64,000 bases of DNA from contig NZ_JBFEFH010000006.1 of the NCBI RefSeq assembly GCF_040717455.1, positions 240,085 to 304,084 of the forward strand, read 5' to 3'. How positions within the stretch are numbered: position 1 is the stretch's first letter; each line of letters opens with the position of its first letter. A model generated the notes under the pieces. It searched no databases. It saw only the letters and a list, made by a program, of their open reading frames with translations, and was not told the origin of the DNA. This DNA comes from Tautonia sp040717455 (GTDB lineage Bacteria > Planctomycetota > Planctomycetia > Isosphaerales > Isosphaeraceae). This document shows, one piece after another, positions 9,537 to 18,496 of this stretch. Made by a program: the position numbers and the translations under genes.

Positions 9537-11006
9537 TCAACCGTCGCGATGAGGGGGGGAGTTCAGGATCCCCTCGACGACCTGGGAGGGTCGGCCGTCG
9601 GTGATCCGGTGCTCGCGACCATTGGCGCGATAGATCAGGTGCTCGTGGTCGAGTCCGAGCAGGTTCATCACCGTGGCCTGGAAGTCGTTCGGGGTGACGA
9701 CGTCCTGCACGGCCCGGTGGCCGACCTCGTCGGTCGCGCCGAAGGTCATGCCGCCCTTGATGCCCCCGCCGGCCATCCAGATGGAGAATCCCTGGCCGTT
9801 GTGGTCGCGGCCGGCCGAGTCGTTCAGGTCCCCCTCGGTGACGGGGAGTCGGCCGATCTCGCCCCCCCAGTGGACCAGGGTCGTGTCGAGCAGGCCGCGC
9901 TGCTTGAGGTCCTTGACCAGGGCGGCGGCGGGACGGTCGGTCCGGCGGCAGATGCCGGGCAGGGTCGACTTGATCGAGTTGTGGTTGTCCCAGGGCTGAC
10001 CACCCAGGAAGAGTTGGACGAACCGGACGCCGCGCTCGACCAGGCGGCGGGCGATGAGGCATCGGGTGCCGTACTCTCGGGTGTCGTCGTGGTCGAGCCC
10101 GTACATGCGCTTGATGGAGTCGGGCTCTCCGGAGACGTCGAGCGCCTCCTTGGCCGCGACTTGCATGGAGGCAGCCAGCTCGTAGCTCCGGATCCGGGAT
10201 TCGAGGTCGTCCTCGCCGGGGTGTTGCTCCAGGTGGCGCCGGTTGAGCTGATCGAGGAAGGAGAGGTTGTTCTCCTGGATGGTCCCCCGGAGATGCGTCG
10301 GGGGATCGAGGTTGAGGATCCGAGGCTCCTGCGGGCGCAGAACAGTCCCCTGGTACAGCGGGGGCATGAACCCGCTCGACCAGTTGTGGGAGCCGTCGAC
10401 CGGCTGGCCGCCGGGGTCGGACAGGACCATGTACGCGGGGAGTTCCTCCGACTCGCTGCCGAGGCCGTAGACGATCCAACTGCCGAGGGTGGGTCGGCCG
10501 GTGATCCCGGCGAGGCCGCCGTGGAAGTATCGAATCGAGACCTCGTGCCCGTTGTGCCCGGTGTGCATCGACCGGATCACGCAGAGGTCGTCGACGACCC
10601 CGGCGATCTCGGGCAGGAGTTCGGAGACCTCGGTCCCGCACTCGCCGTGCTTCCGGAATTTCCAGGGGGTCCCCATCAGGGTCTTGCTGGCGCGATTGAT
10701 GAAGCTGAAAGCGATGTCGCCGTCGTACTGCTTCCCGTGCAGCCGGGAGAGCTCGGGCTTCGGGTCGAGCAGGTCGACGTGAGAGGGGCCCCCGTGCATG
10801 AACAGCGAGATCATCGCGTTCGCCTTGGGGGCGAACATGGGGGGACGCGCCGCCAAATCGAGCGGCAGGTTCTCGTTCGGCTTCTGGGGAGACTCGGCCA
10901 GGACGCCCTCTTGCTTGAGCAAGGAGGCGAGGGCGAACGCCCCGACGCCGAACCCGGTGTTCGCCAGGAAGGCTCGCCGGCCCCATCGAGACGGATCAGT
11001 CGACAT
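9537..11006 (-). CDS. DUF1501 (sulfatase-like) Tat-exported protein
   Basis: 489 residues, full length for DUF1501. The N-terminus (SRWGRRAFLANTGFGVGAFALASLL) resembles a twin-arginine signal. Diagnostic stretches are ISLFMHGGPSHVDLLDPKP near 65, SMHTGHNGHE near 150, RLVERGVRFVQL near 320 and GGGIKGGMTFGATDE near 420. DUF1501 proteins have an alkaline-phosphatase-superfamily fold and are strongly expanded in planctomycetes. The start overlaps the end of the upstream PSD1 protein by 11 bases, so the two form one operon in the usual order. The biochemical role is unknown. Confidence 0.93.
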   Translation of the reverse strand: MSTDPSRWGRRAFLANTGFGVGAFALASLLKQEGVLAESPQKPNENLPLDLAARPPMFAPKANAMISLFMHGGPSHVDLLDPKPELSRLHGKQYDGDIAFSFINRASKTLMGTPWKFRKHGECGTEVSELLPEIAGVVDDLCVIRSMHTGHNGHEVSIRYFHGGLAGITGRPTLGSWIVYGLGSESEELPAYMVLSDPGGQPVDGSHNWSSGFMPPLYQGTVLRPQEPRILNLDPPTHLRGTIQENNLSFLDQLNRRHLEQHPGEDDLESRIRSYELAASMQVAAKEALDVSGEPDSIKRMYGLDHDDTREYGTRCLIARRLVERGVRFVQLFLGGQPWDNHNSIKSTLPGICRRTDRPAAALVKDLKQRGLLDTTLVHWGGEIGRLPVTEGDLNDSAGRDHNGQGFSIWMAGGGIKGGMTFGATDEVGHRAVQDVVTPNDFQATVMNLLGLDHEHLIYRANGREHRITDGRPSQVVEGILNSPPHRDG

Positions 11007-13626
11007 AGAGAAACTCGTTCGAACTGAGGAGTTGATGGCAGAGGTTGGCGAGCACCGCCCGATCGGGGCCGGATTCGGCCTGCTCCGGAGGAAGGACGCT
11101 ACGCTGGGTCGTCACGAAGGCACGAGCGAGGTCGAGTTCCTCGGGCGAGATGGGTCGCTGGTAGGCCAGGGTCCAGGCATAGGCGATCATCTGAGGCATG
11201 GTGGCCCCGTGATCGCCCCGGAACGATTCGGCGTCGTCCCAGGGGGCGGCATCGAGCCGGTCGGTCGCGAAGTCGGCGGGGGTCTCGGCGATCAGGCGAT
11301 CGGCCATGGCCTCGGCCTCGCTGACCACGAAGGGGCTGTTCATGAGCATCAGCGCCTGGGGGGCGGAGGTGCTGAGGGTGCGGCGGTCGCAGTTGACATC
11401 CATCAACGGGGCGTCAAACGCCGCCAGGAACGAGATGGGCTGCGACCTGCGGACCTGCACGTAGATGCTGCGACGGGGCACGTTCCCCTCGGGGATCGCC
11501 TCGCCGAAGGTCCCTTCGACGGCGGGGATGGCGGGCCCGAACGGCGAGCGGTCGAGCCGGCCGCTGGCGGCCAGGATCCGGTCCCGGACGATTTCCGCGT
11601 CGAGGCGACGGACCGGGAATCGGCCGAGATATGTATTGGAAGAGTCGATCGCGTCAAGCCCCGGGTCAATCCGTGACGACTGGCGATAGACGGTCGAGGT
11701 CATGATCAGGCGATGGAATGCTTTGAGGCTCCAGCCCCGGCGGACCAGCTCGGTCGCGAGCCAATCCAGCAGTTCGGGATGCGAGGGTCGCTGCCCGAGG
11801 ATGCCGAAGTCGCCGGGGGTCTCGACCAGGCCTCGGCCGAAGTGGTGCATCCAGACCCGGTTGGCCAGCACCCGGCCGACCAGGGGATGCTCCCCGCTGA
11901 CGAGGTGACGGGCATAGGCGAGGCGGCGGCCGGAGGTGGGCACGCCGGGGTCGTCGTCCGGGATCTCGAAGCGTTCCCCCTCGGGGGCGACGACGGTCAG
12001 GCCGCCGGGCGCAACGGGGTCGAGCGGCTGGCGGTGGTCGCCGCGATGGAACAGGCGGGTCTCGGGCCGGACGTCGGGGATCTCGTCGAGGACGGCGATG
12101 AAGTCCTCGACCGGTTTCTCGGCCCGCTTGGCGGCCACCTGCTCGCGGTCGGCCTTCAGCTCGTCGGCCGCCTTCGGGTTGTACTGATAGAGCGTGCCGG
12201 CGGAGATGTTGAGGCTCGGATTGGCGGCGAGCAGGGCCTTCTGGTCGTCACTGCGCTGGTCGGCGGGGGTTTCGAAGGCATCGCGGAGGGCGTCGCGACG
12301 GTCCTCGGGGAACTTCTTCAGCTCCTCGTCGAACGCGGCCGCGATGAAGGTCCGGGTCTTCTCATCGACGGCGGCTTGAAGTGTCTGGGCCTCGGCCTCG
12401 ATCGCCTCGGAACGGCTCCGCTCCTCATCGGTCAGGAGGGAAACGAGCCGTTGCGAGGGCCGCCGCCACTGCTGCGGGTTGAGGGCCGGCTCGAAGACGG
12501 CCCGGAGGCGGAAGTAATCGGCATGGGGGATCGGGTCGTAGCGGTGGTCGTGGCACTGGGCACACCCGACGGTCAGGCCGAGCATCGAGGAGCCGACGAC
12601 CTTGAGGGTATCGGCCACGACCTGATTGGCGTCGAGGGCCAGGTCGCCCCCTCCGGTCGACGTCGGGTCGGCGACGGTCCGCAGGAAGCCGGTGGCGGCG
12701 AGGGTTTCTTGCTGATCGTCTGTCAGGTCCGACCAGGGACGCGGGACGAGTTCATCGCCGGCCAGTTGCTCGATGATGAACCGGTCGAGCGGCTTGTCGG
12801 CGTTCAGGGCTCGGATGACGTAATCGCGATACTTGTAGGCGAAGGGGCGAGGGGTGTCCTGCGAGCCGTTGCCGTCGGAGTCGGCATAGCCGGCGACGTC
12901 GAGCCAGTGCCGCGCCCATCGCTCGCCATAGGCGGGGCTGTCGAGCAAGCGGTCGATCATCCGCTCATAGGCGTGCGGCTCGGGATCGTTCAGGAAGGCG
13001 TCGATCTGATCCTGGGTGGGCGGCAAGCCGGTCAGATCGGCACTGGCGCGTCGGATCAAGGTGAGGGGTTCGGCGTCGGGGGCGAAGGAGTGGCCCAGGG
13101 ATTCGAGCCGGTCGAGGATGAACGCGTCGATCGGGGTCCGGACCCGATCGACCGCCTCGACGGCCGGGGGCCGCGGGCGCTCGATCGGCTGGAAGGCCCA
13201 GTACGATCGCTCCTCGGCCGTGATGCCGATCCCGGGGGGGATCGACTCGGGTTCGTCGCGCTCGGTCGGGGCACCGTCGGCGATCCATCGCTCGATCAGG
13301 GCGATGGACTCGGGGGGGACCTTCACCTCTCCCGGGGGCATCTCGGCATCTTGCATCCGAATGAGCATCAGGCTTTCGTCGGGGAAGCCGGGGATGAGCG
13401 CCGTTCCGCTGCGGCCTCCGGCCTCGGCGAATCGCCTGAGGCGAAGGTCGAGCCCGCCCTTGAGGTCTTCCTCGCCCCCGTGACAATCGAGGCAGTAGGC
13501 CTTGAGGATCGGTCGGATCTCATGTTCGAAGGTCAGCGGCTCGGCCGGCTCCTCCGTCGCCATGACCATCACCGGCCTGATCGAAAGGACGAGCACCAGG
13601 GTGAGCGTCGGGCGGAGCAGGGTCAT
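10996..13626 (-). CDS. Planctomycete cytochrome C (PSCyt1), DUF1549 and PSD1 domain protein
   Basis: 876 residues. The start at 13626 (MTLLRPTLTLVLVLSI) gives a signal peptide. The PSCyt1 domain follows, with the haem-like motif AYCLDCHGGEEDLKGGLDL near residue 45. DUF1549 is marked by PIDAFILDRLESLGH near 145 and RWARHWLDVAGYADSDG near 210, and a CxxCH-like GCAQCHDHRYDP lies near 350. The C-terminal DUF1553/PSD1 region carries RVLANRVWMHHFGRGLV near 610 and FPVRRLDAEIVRDRIL. A Glu/Lys-rich helical insert lies between the two halves. These proteins are paired with DUF1501 proteins throughout Planctomycetes and are thought to be periplasmic or surface bound; function is unproven. Confidence 0.93.
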   Translation of the reverse strand: MTLLRPTLTLVLVLSIRPVMVMATEEPAEPLTFEHEIRPILKAYCLDCHGGEEDLKGGLDLRLRRFAEAGGRSGTALIPGFPDESLMLIRMQDAEMPPGEVKVPPESIALIERWIADGAPTERDEPESIPPGIGITAEERSYWAFQPIERPRPPAVEAVDRVRTPIDAFILDRLESLGHSFAPDAEPLTLIRRASADLTGLPPTQDQIDAFLNDPEPHAYERMIDRLLDSPAYGERWARHWLDVAGYADSDGNGSQDTPRPFAYKYRDYVIRALNADKPLDRFIIEQLAGDELVPRPWSDLTDDQQETLAATGFLRTVADPTSTGGGDLALDANQVVADTLKVVGSSMLGLTVGCAQCHDHRYDPIPHADYFRLRAVFEPALNPQQWRRPSQRLVSLLTDEERSRSEAIEAEAQTLQAAVDEKTRTFIAAAFDEELKKFPEDRRDALRDAFETPADQRSDDQKALLAANPSLNISAGTLYQYNPKAADELKADREQVAAKRAEKPVEDFIAVLDEIPDVRPETRLFHRGDHRQPLDPVAPGGLTVVAPEGERFEIPDDDPGVPTSGRRLAYARHLVSGEHPLVGRVLANRVWMHHFGRGLVETPGDFGILGQRPSHPELLDWLATELVRRGWSLKAFHRLIMTSTVYRQSSRIDPGLDAIDSSNTYLGRFPVRRLDAEIVRDRILAASGRLDRSPFGPAIPAVEGTFGEAIPEGNVPRRSIYVQVRRSQPISFLAAFDAPLMDVNCDRRTLSTSAPQALMLMNSPFVVSEAEAMADRLIAETPADFATDRLDAAPWDDAESFRGDHGATMPQMIAYAWTLAYQRPISPEELDLARAFVTTQRSVLPPEQAESGPDRAVLANLCHQLLSSNEFLYVD

Positions 13627-13860
13627 ACAGCGTCCCCATCGAGACAGAACGGGCCTGGCCGGACTCGGCCGCTTTGTTTGATTCTTGTTCAATTCGAACC
13701 CGAAATACAATCCCGATTCTTCAAAAAGGGAATGAGTCGCACCCGATCGGGGCGATCGCGGGGGGCCGGCATCGGCAAGAAACGCTCAGGGAACCGGTCG
13801 CTCGCGAGCCCCTTGAGACGAGGAGGGAAGCGAAGGGGGGTCAGGGAGGAGGGAGGGTGC

Positions 13861-14136
13861 TTATCCCAATCGGGGGGCGACGGGCAAGTGTTGCCGCCAG
13901 TCGGCCTGGTAAGGGTCGGAGAAGAGGATCTGGATCGCCTCGGCCCGGTTCGGTTCGGAGCGGAGGAGGGTTTCGATGGCGGTCCGGCACTGGTCGAGTC
14001 GAGGGTCATTCTCAACGCGATCGCGGTCCGATGCGCGGTCGAGGCGATCGAGCGACGCGGCGAGGTCGAGGATCTTCGATCGAATTTCGAGGAAATCGCG
14101 GTCGAGGATGTCGGACGCCGGGCGGGGCTGAGACAT
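13861..14136 (-). CDS. Small conserved-looking helical protein
   Basis: 91 residues beginning MSQPRPASDILDRDFLEIR; a strong GGAGG lies about eight bases upstream of the start at 14136. The sequence is mostly helical and charged (ILDLAASLDRLDRA, LDQCRTAIETLLRSEPNRAEAIQILF) with one Cys. It has no signal peptide or membrane segment. It is encoded between the PSD1 gene and a divergent secreted protein. I do not recognise a named family, but the good ribosome binding site and normal codon pattern support it as real. Confidence 0.65.
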   Translation of the reverse strand: MSQPRPASDILDRDFLEIRSKILDLAASLDRLDRASDRDRVENDPRLDQCRTAIETLLRSEPNRAEAIQILFSDPYQADWRQHLPVAPRLG

Positions 14137-14269
14137 GGGGGTTCCTCCTCGCAAGAGCGGTGGTCACGGCCTCCCGCAGTTTCGCAAAGGACGACCCGGC
14201 ACGCAATTTGTTCCCTGGTCATTCTCCCAGGATCACCCCGAGTGAACGCGTTGCGTCATATCGTACCGC

Positions 14270-14297
14270 TTGTCGTGGTCGATCGGAGTGGTATGGT
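14270..14297 (+). promoter_or_regulatory. Candidate sigma70-like promoter for the secreted repeat protein
   Basis: TTGTCG and TATGGT are separated by 16 bases, about 90 bases upstream of the start at 14388, in a locally less GC-rich stretch. This is a match by eye only. Confidence 0.25.
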
Positions 14298-14387
14298 AGT
14301 AAGTATTGGATCGGTCGATCAGGCGTCCTCGGCGCGTTGCGTGCGTCGAACCCGGTCGCCGGACTGATTTCCCTGGAGATGACTCCC

Positions 14388-15554
14388 ATGACCCGGTTCC
14401 TCCGCCCACTCCCGCTCGCGGGGCTGATTGCCCTGGTGGTGAGCCTCGGGCCGACGACGGCCCAGGCCAACGGACTCGGGCTGTTCGGTCCGAGAGAGAC
14501 GACCTACATCAGTCCGATCGAGACCGTCTCGGTCGTGCCGACGGTCTCGTCGTATGTGGTCCCGACGACGTCGATTGTGTCGACCTCGTACCTGGTGCCG
14601 ACCTCCTCGGTCGTCTATCGGCCGGCGCGTTACACGCTGGCACCGACGATCTACCGGTCCGCGTCGACCGCGCTCTTGCCGACCAGCTATCTCGTGGGCG
14701 GCTCGATCCTGCGACCCACGCGGTACTACTCGAGCGATCTGGTGGCGACGTCGTACCTCCCGACCTCGGTGCTGTCGACGACGCGGTTCGTCAGCCCGTC
14801 GAGCGTGGTGTATCCGTCGAGCATCGTGTATCCGTCGAGCGTGGTTTACGATGCGCCGATCGTCGAGTCGGCGGCGCCGATTTACGTGGATCGCCCGTCC
14901 ACCCCGGCCGGGAGCTCGGCGCCCCAGCGGCAGTCGGAGCCGGGGCTCTCGATCGAGCAGAATCGGCAGCGGGGGAATCCCCCGGGCGTCGGGCGGGCGC
15001 CGGCCCTGGAGAACCAGGCGATCGATCCTCGCCCCGAGCCTCAGCCCCAGACGCCGTCCCAGCCCGAACCGACGCCGAGCCAAGGCCAGCCGGACCGCTC
15101 GATCGAGCCGGAGCCGCTTAGCCCTCCGGATCTGCCGGCCCCGAGTGATGACGGTTCGATCGACGGGATCGGCCCGCTGCCGTCCTTGCCGTTTGAGGAG
15201 TTCCGGGAGTCGCAACGACCGGCCTTCTCGGGGGGCGTGCCGGGATCGAGCCTCGCCGCGGCGACGCGAATGGTGCAGGGCAGGGTGCGTGACGAAGAAA
15301 CCGGCCGCCCGGTAGCGGGGGCGGTTGTGCGGTTCTCGAACACGATCGCGACCTTCGCTGAGCGTCAGGCCGTGACCAACGAGCGGGGGGAATTCCAGCT
15401 CGGTGAGTTCCTCCCCGATGGCGACTGGTCCATCGTCGTCTCCGGGACGAACGGGGACGCCCCGACCCGGACCTACCCGCTGATCACGGTGATGAGCGGT
15501 CGCATCTACGACCGCATGGGGCGGGATTATTCCAAGCTCGTGCTCGATTATTGA
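14388..15554 (+). CDS. Secreted Tyr/Val/Ser-rich repeat protein with C-terminal carboxypeptidase-regulatory-like domain
   Basis: 388 residues; GGAG lies eight bases before the start at 14388. A signal peptide (LPLAGLIALVVSLGPTTAQA) is followed by about 130 residues of irregular repeats around S-S-V-V-Y-P, T-S-Y-L-V-P-T and similar, including three near-tandem copies of 'PSSVVY'. A long Pro/Gln/Glu-rich linker follows (residues about 170-270). The C-terminal domain is beta-rich: VQGRVRDEETGRPVAGAVVRF...TNERGEFQLGEFLPDGDWSIVV, the pattern of CarboxypepD_reg/CnaB-like folds. It is probably an envelope or cell-surface structural protein. It is followed by a strong terminator at 15622. Confidence 0.75.
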   Translation: MTRFLRPLPLAGLIALVVSLGPTTAQANGLGLFGPRETTYISPIETVSVVPTVSSYVVPTTSIVSTSYLVPTSSVVYRPARYTLAPTIYRSASTALLPTSYLVGGSILRPTRYYSSDLVATSYLPTSVLSTTRFVSPSSVVYPSSIVYPSSVVYDAPIVESAAPIYVDRPSTPAGSSAPQRQSEPGLSIEQNRQRGNPPGVGRAPALENQAIDPRPEPQPQTPSQPEPTPSQGQPDRSIEPEPLSPPDLPAPSDDGSIDGIGPLPSLPFEEFRESQRPAFSGGVPGSSLAAATRMVQGRVRDEETGRPVAGAVVRFSNTIATFAERQAVTNERGEFQLGEFLPDGDWSIVVSGTNGDAPTRTYPLITVMSGRIYDRMGRDYSKLVLDY

Positions 15555-15621
15555 GCGAGTCGTCCTCGCCGGCCGATCGGGTCGGGTCGCGTCGGGTCGG
15601 CGGAATGAGACCACACCAAGG

Positions 15622-15657
15622 GACGGCGCGGGGTTCGACCCGCGCCGTCTTTCGTTT
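15622..15657 (+). terminator. Rho-independent terminator
   Basis: Perfect 11-bp stem GACGGCGCGGG / CCCGCGCCGTC with a six-base loop (GTTCGA), followed by TTTCGTTT. It ends the secreted repeat-protein gene and lies just before the glycosyltransferase start at 15663. Confidence 0.85.
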
Positions 15658-15662
15658 CCGCC

Positions 15663-16808
15663 ATGAATGAAATGCCGCTCCGGATCTGCTACCTGCTCGC
15701 GTATTTCCATCCCTTTGCCAGCGGCGCGGAGCGCCAGGCGCTGGCCCAGGGGGCCGAGCTCGCACGCCGGGGGCATTCGGTGCGGGTCGTGACCCAGTCG
15801 GTCCGCGGGTCGGGGCTCCCTCGGGATGATCAGGTTCACGGGGTGACGATTCACCGGTGGATCGACTCGGTGCCGATCGGCCCGCTATTCGGCCTGAGTT
15901 TCGTCTCGGGGGCGGTTCGAGCCCTGAGGAGACTGCGCGACGAATACGACCTGGTGCACACGCACCAGGCCCTCTGGGAGGCCGTGGCCAGCGGGGTGGC
16001 CCAGTCGAGGATCGACCGGCCGACGCTCGTGCAACCGGCCAGTTCGGGGTACTTCGGCGAGGCGGAGGAACTGGCGAGGACCCGCGGGTTTCCGGTGCTT
16101 CGGCGGTTCATCCTCCGGAACTCGGCCTTCGCGGCGATCTCACTGGACATCGAGTCGCAATGGCGAGCGCTCGGCGTGCCGTCGGATCGGATCGTCCGGA
16201 TGGCCAGCGGCGTCGATCCGAACCAGTTCCACCCGGGACCGAGCGAGGTGGAGGCAGACTTGCCGCCGAGGCCCCGGGTCCTGTTCACCGGCAGGCTTCA
16301 TCCGCAGAAGAACCTCGATCTGCTGCTCGACGCCTGGGCCGATGTCGCGTCGAGGCGGGCCGAAGGCCACTTGATCTTCCTGGGAGGGGGCCCCGACCGC
16401 GATCGCCTCTCGTCCCGGGCCGAGGGGCTGGGCCTGGGCGACCGGGTCCATTTCGCGGGGCCGGTGAGCGACCCGGCCGCCTATCTTCGGGCGGCCGACG
16501 TGTTCGTCTTGCCGAGCGTGGCCGAGGGGATGAGCAACTCGTTGCTGGAGGCGATGGCAACTGGCCTGCCTTGCATCGCCTCGAAAATCGGGGGCAACGT
16601 GGATCTCCTCGAAGCAGGGCCGACCGGATTGCTCGTCCCCCCGGACGATCGCCGGGGATGGGCCGAGGCGATCCTGACGCTCCTGGACGATCCGGACCGG
16701 GCCCGGACATTCGGGGAGGCCGCGCTGGGGCGGGTGGAGTCGGAATTTGCCTTGCCCAGAGTCGTCGATCGCTATGAGGCGCTGTATCGGAGCCTGCTCG
16801 CGCGATGA
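15663..16808 (+). CDS. Glycosyltransferase family 4 (GT-B fold)
   Basis: 381 residues. The N-terminal half has ICYLLAYFHPFASGAERQA (donor-domain glycine-rich loop) and the Rossmann-like VHTHQALWEAVASG near 97. The C-terminal GT1/GT4 domain has VLFTGRLHPQKNLDLLLDAW near 202, a VHFAGPVSDPAAYLRAADVFVLPSVAEGMSN stretch near 262 with the E-x7-E region (SVAEGMSNSLLEAMATG), and a final LVPPDD. Such enzymes transfer sugars from NDP donors to polysaccharide or lipid acceptors at the cytoplasmic face. It begins six bases after a terminator and is convergent with the symporter gene. The acceptor is unknown. Confidence 0.88.
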   Translation: MNEMPLRICYLLAYFHPFASGAERQALAQGAELARRGHSVRVVTQSVRGSGLPRDDQVHGVTIHRWIDSVPIGPLFGLSFVSGAVRALRRLRDEYDLVHTHQALWEAVASGVAQSRIDRPTLVQPASSGYFGEAEELARTRGFPVLRRFILRNSAFAAISLDIESQWRALGVPSDRIVRMASGVDPNQFHPGPSEVEADLPPRPRVLFTGRLHPQKNLDLLLDAWADVASRRAEGHLIFLGGGPDRDRLSSRAEGLGLGDRVHFAGPVSDPAAYLRAADVFVLPSVAEGMSNSLLEAMATGLPCIASKIGGNVDLLEAGPTGLLVPPDDRRGWAEAILTLLDDPDRARTFGEAALGRVESEFALPRVVDRYEALYRSLLAR

Positions 16809-16824
16809 CGCCGAGGGCCGGAGG

Positions 16825-18228
16825 TCAGCGGTCGGTGACTCCGGGGGTCTCGGGGTCGATCGGCAGCGAGGATGAGTCGCCCGGCTTTTGACGGTCGATG
16901 AGGATGGCCACGGTCATATCGCCGAGGACGTTGACCGTGGTCCGGCATCGATCGAGGAACCAGTCGATCGTCAGCAAGATCGGCAAGGCTTCCACCGGGA
17001 CCCGGATGGCGGCCAGGATCAGGGGCATCGTCACGAAGCTTCCCGACGGGATCCCCCCCGCGCCGATGCTGGCCAGCAGGGTCGTCATCATCACCACGAG
17101 CAGGTCGGCCGAGGCCAGTTCCGCCCCGACGGCCTGGGCGAAGAACAGGGCGGCCACGGCCTGATACAAGGCCGTCCCGTCGTTATTGAAGTTGGTGCCG
17201 ACGCAGGCGGCGAGCTGGCTCGATGCCCGAGAAATGCCGAGGCGATCGATCAGGGACCGCAGGGTGATGGGCAGCGTCGCCGCCGTGCTCGCGGTGCTGA
17301 AGGTCATGGCGATCACGTCGGCCGACCCCCGAAGCAGGCGAATCGGCCCGAACCGGGCGAGCACGCCCAGTTCCACGAGGTACCAGAGCATCTGCACCGA
17401 CAGGCCGGCCAGGACGACCGCGACGAACCAGCCGAGCCGGATGAAGAGGTCGAACCCCTCGCGGGCGATGCTGATGGCCACGACTCCGAAGACCGCCACC
17501 GGCACCAGGGCCACGACCCAGAGCAAGATCCGCATCAGGATCTCGAACCCGACGGTGATCAGGTCGATGATCGCCTGATAGCGCTTCTGGCCGCTGCTCC
17601 GCTGCTGGTTGCGGAGCATGGCCAGGGCGATCCCGACGGCGAGCGTGACCAGCACGAGCTGCGCCAGGTTGTTCGTCGCGAAGGCCTCACCGATGCTCCG
17701 CGGGACCAGTTCCAGGACGATCTCCGAGACGGTCTTCCCGGGCGCCGGTTCCCGAGGGGCAGGGCGGTCGATCAAGCGGTCGATCAGCCGGGATTCTCCC
17801 GGTCCCAGGGCCTGGCTCCCGCCGAGCAAGGCCCCCTCGCCGGGCCGCACGAGCAGGGCGATCGCCAGGCCAACGGTCATGGCCACGGTGGTATTGAAGA
17901 GGTAGTAGCCCATCATCCGGGCTCCCTGGAACCCTCGGATCTCGTTGGTGACGATCGCCGTGAGGATCGCCAGCACGACGAGCGGTGCGGCCATCGCGCC
18001 GAGCGCCCGGAGGATCATCTGGGGGGCCAGATCCAGGCCCGAGGCGAAGGCCCGAAGCATCACCCGCAACGGGCCTGGGATTTGCTCGTACCAACCGGCA
18101 TCGACCCCGAGCAGCAGCCCGGTCGGGATGGCCAGCAACACCGCGAGGACGACCCAGGCATAGAGGGGCAAGGCCCGGAATCGGGCCGCCTGCCGCACGA
18201 CGGGAGAAATGGGCTTCGGCTCGGTCAT
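16825..18228 (-). CDS. Dicarboxylate/amino acid:cation symporter (DAACS family)
   Basis: 467 residues, membrane protein with about eight helices and two re-entrant loops as in GltPh/DctA. Key motifs are the serine-rich loop TFSTASTAATLPITL near 302, the cation and substrate site GTNFNNDGTALYQAVAALF near 340, and SIGAGGIPSGSFVTMPLIL near 385. It uses Na+ or H+ to import C4-dicarboxylates, glutamate or aspartate. A hydrophilic insertion of about 50 residues (GGSQALGPGESRLIDRLIDRPAP onwards, near 135-180) lies between helices 3 and 4. It is convergent with the glycosyltransferase and divergent from the GspF-like gene. Confidence 0.9.
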   Translation of the reverse strand: MTEPKPISPVVRQAARFRALPLYAWVVLAVLLAIPTGLLLGVDAGWYEQIPGPLRVMLRAFASGLDLAPQMILRALGAMAAPLVVLAILTAIVTNEIRGFQGARMMGYYLFNTTVAMTVGLAIALLVRPGEGALLGGSQALGPGESRLIDRLIDRPAPREPAPGKTVSEIVLELVPRSIGEAFATNNLAQLVLVTLAVGIALAMLRNQQRSSGQKRYQAIIDLITVGFEILMRILLWVVALVPVAVFGVVAISIAREGFDLFIRLGWFVAVVLAGLSVQMLWYLVELGVLARFGPIRLLRGSADVIAMTFSTASTAATLPITLRSLIDRLGISRASSQLAACVGTNFNNDGTALYQAVAALFFAQAVGAELASADLLVVMMTTLLASIGAGGIPSGSFVTMPLILAAIRVPVEALPILLTIDWFLDRCRTTVNVLGDMTVAILIDRQKPGDSSSLPIDPETPGVTDR

Positions 18229-18496
18229 CCGCGACTCGGCTCCTCACTGATTTCGGGCGTTCTCCCCGGGACCGGACGACGTTGACCGATGGGCCGATCG
18301 ACTGTCAAGGGGGGACCCCACACGCCTGGAGATCGCAGGTGACGAGGCAGGCCCCGGCTCAGCGGCTTTGATTTGGATTGAGGCGAACCCCCGAGTTGCC
18401 GAGCCTCCCCGACCGGGTCGATAATAGTGGGAGCATCGAGGATCGTTCGATCTTGACCGCCCTTGAATCGCGCCAGCCCGGCACGAAGGAGCCCGC

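Noticed and set aside
11713..14367. Long plus-strand open frame opposite the PSD1 gene
   Set aside because: Gly/Glu/Val-rich shadow of the PSCyt1/PSD1 coding sequence with no ribosome binding site.
14800..14850. Short tandem repeats as a CRISPR or VNTR
   Set aside because: The repeats are in-frame coding repeats of the secreted protein (PSSVVY units) without spacers.
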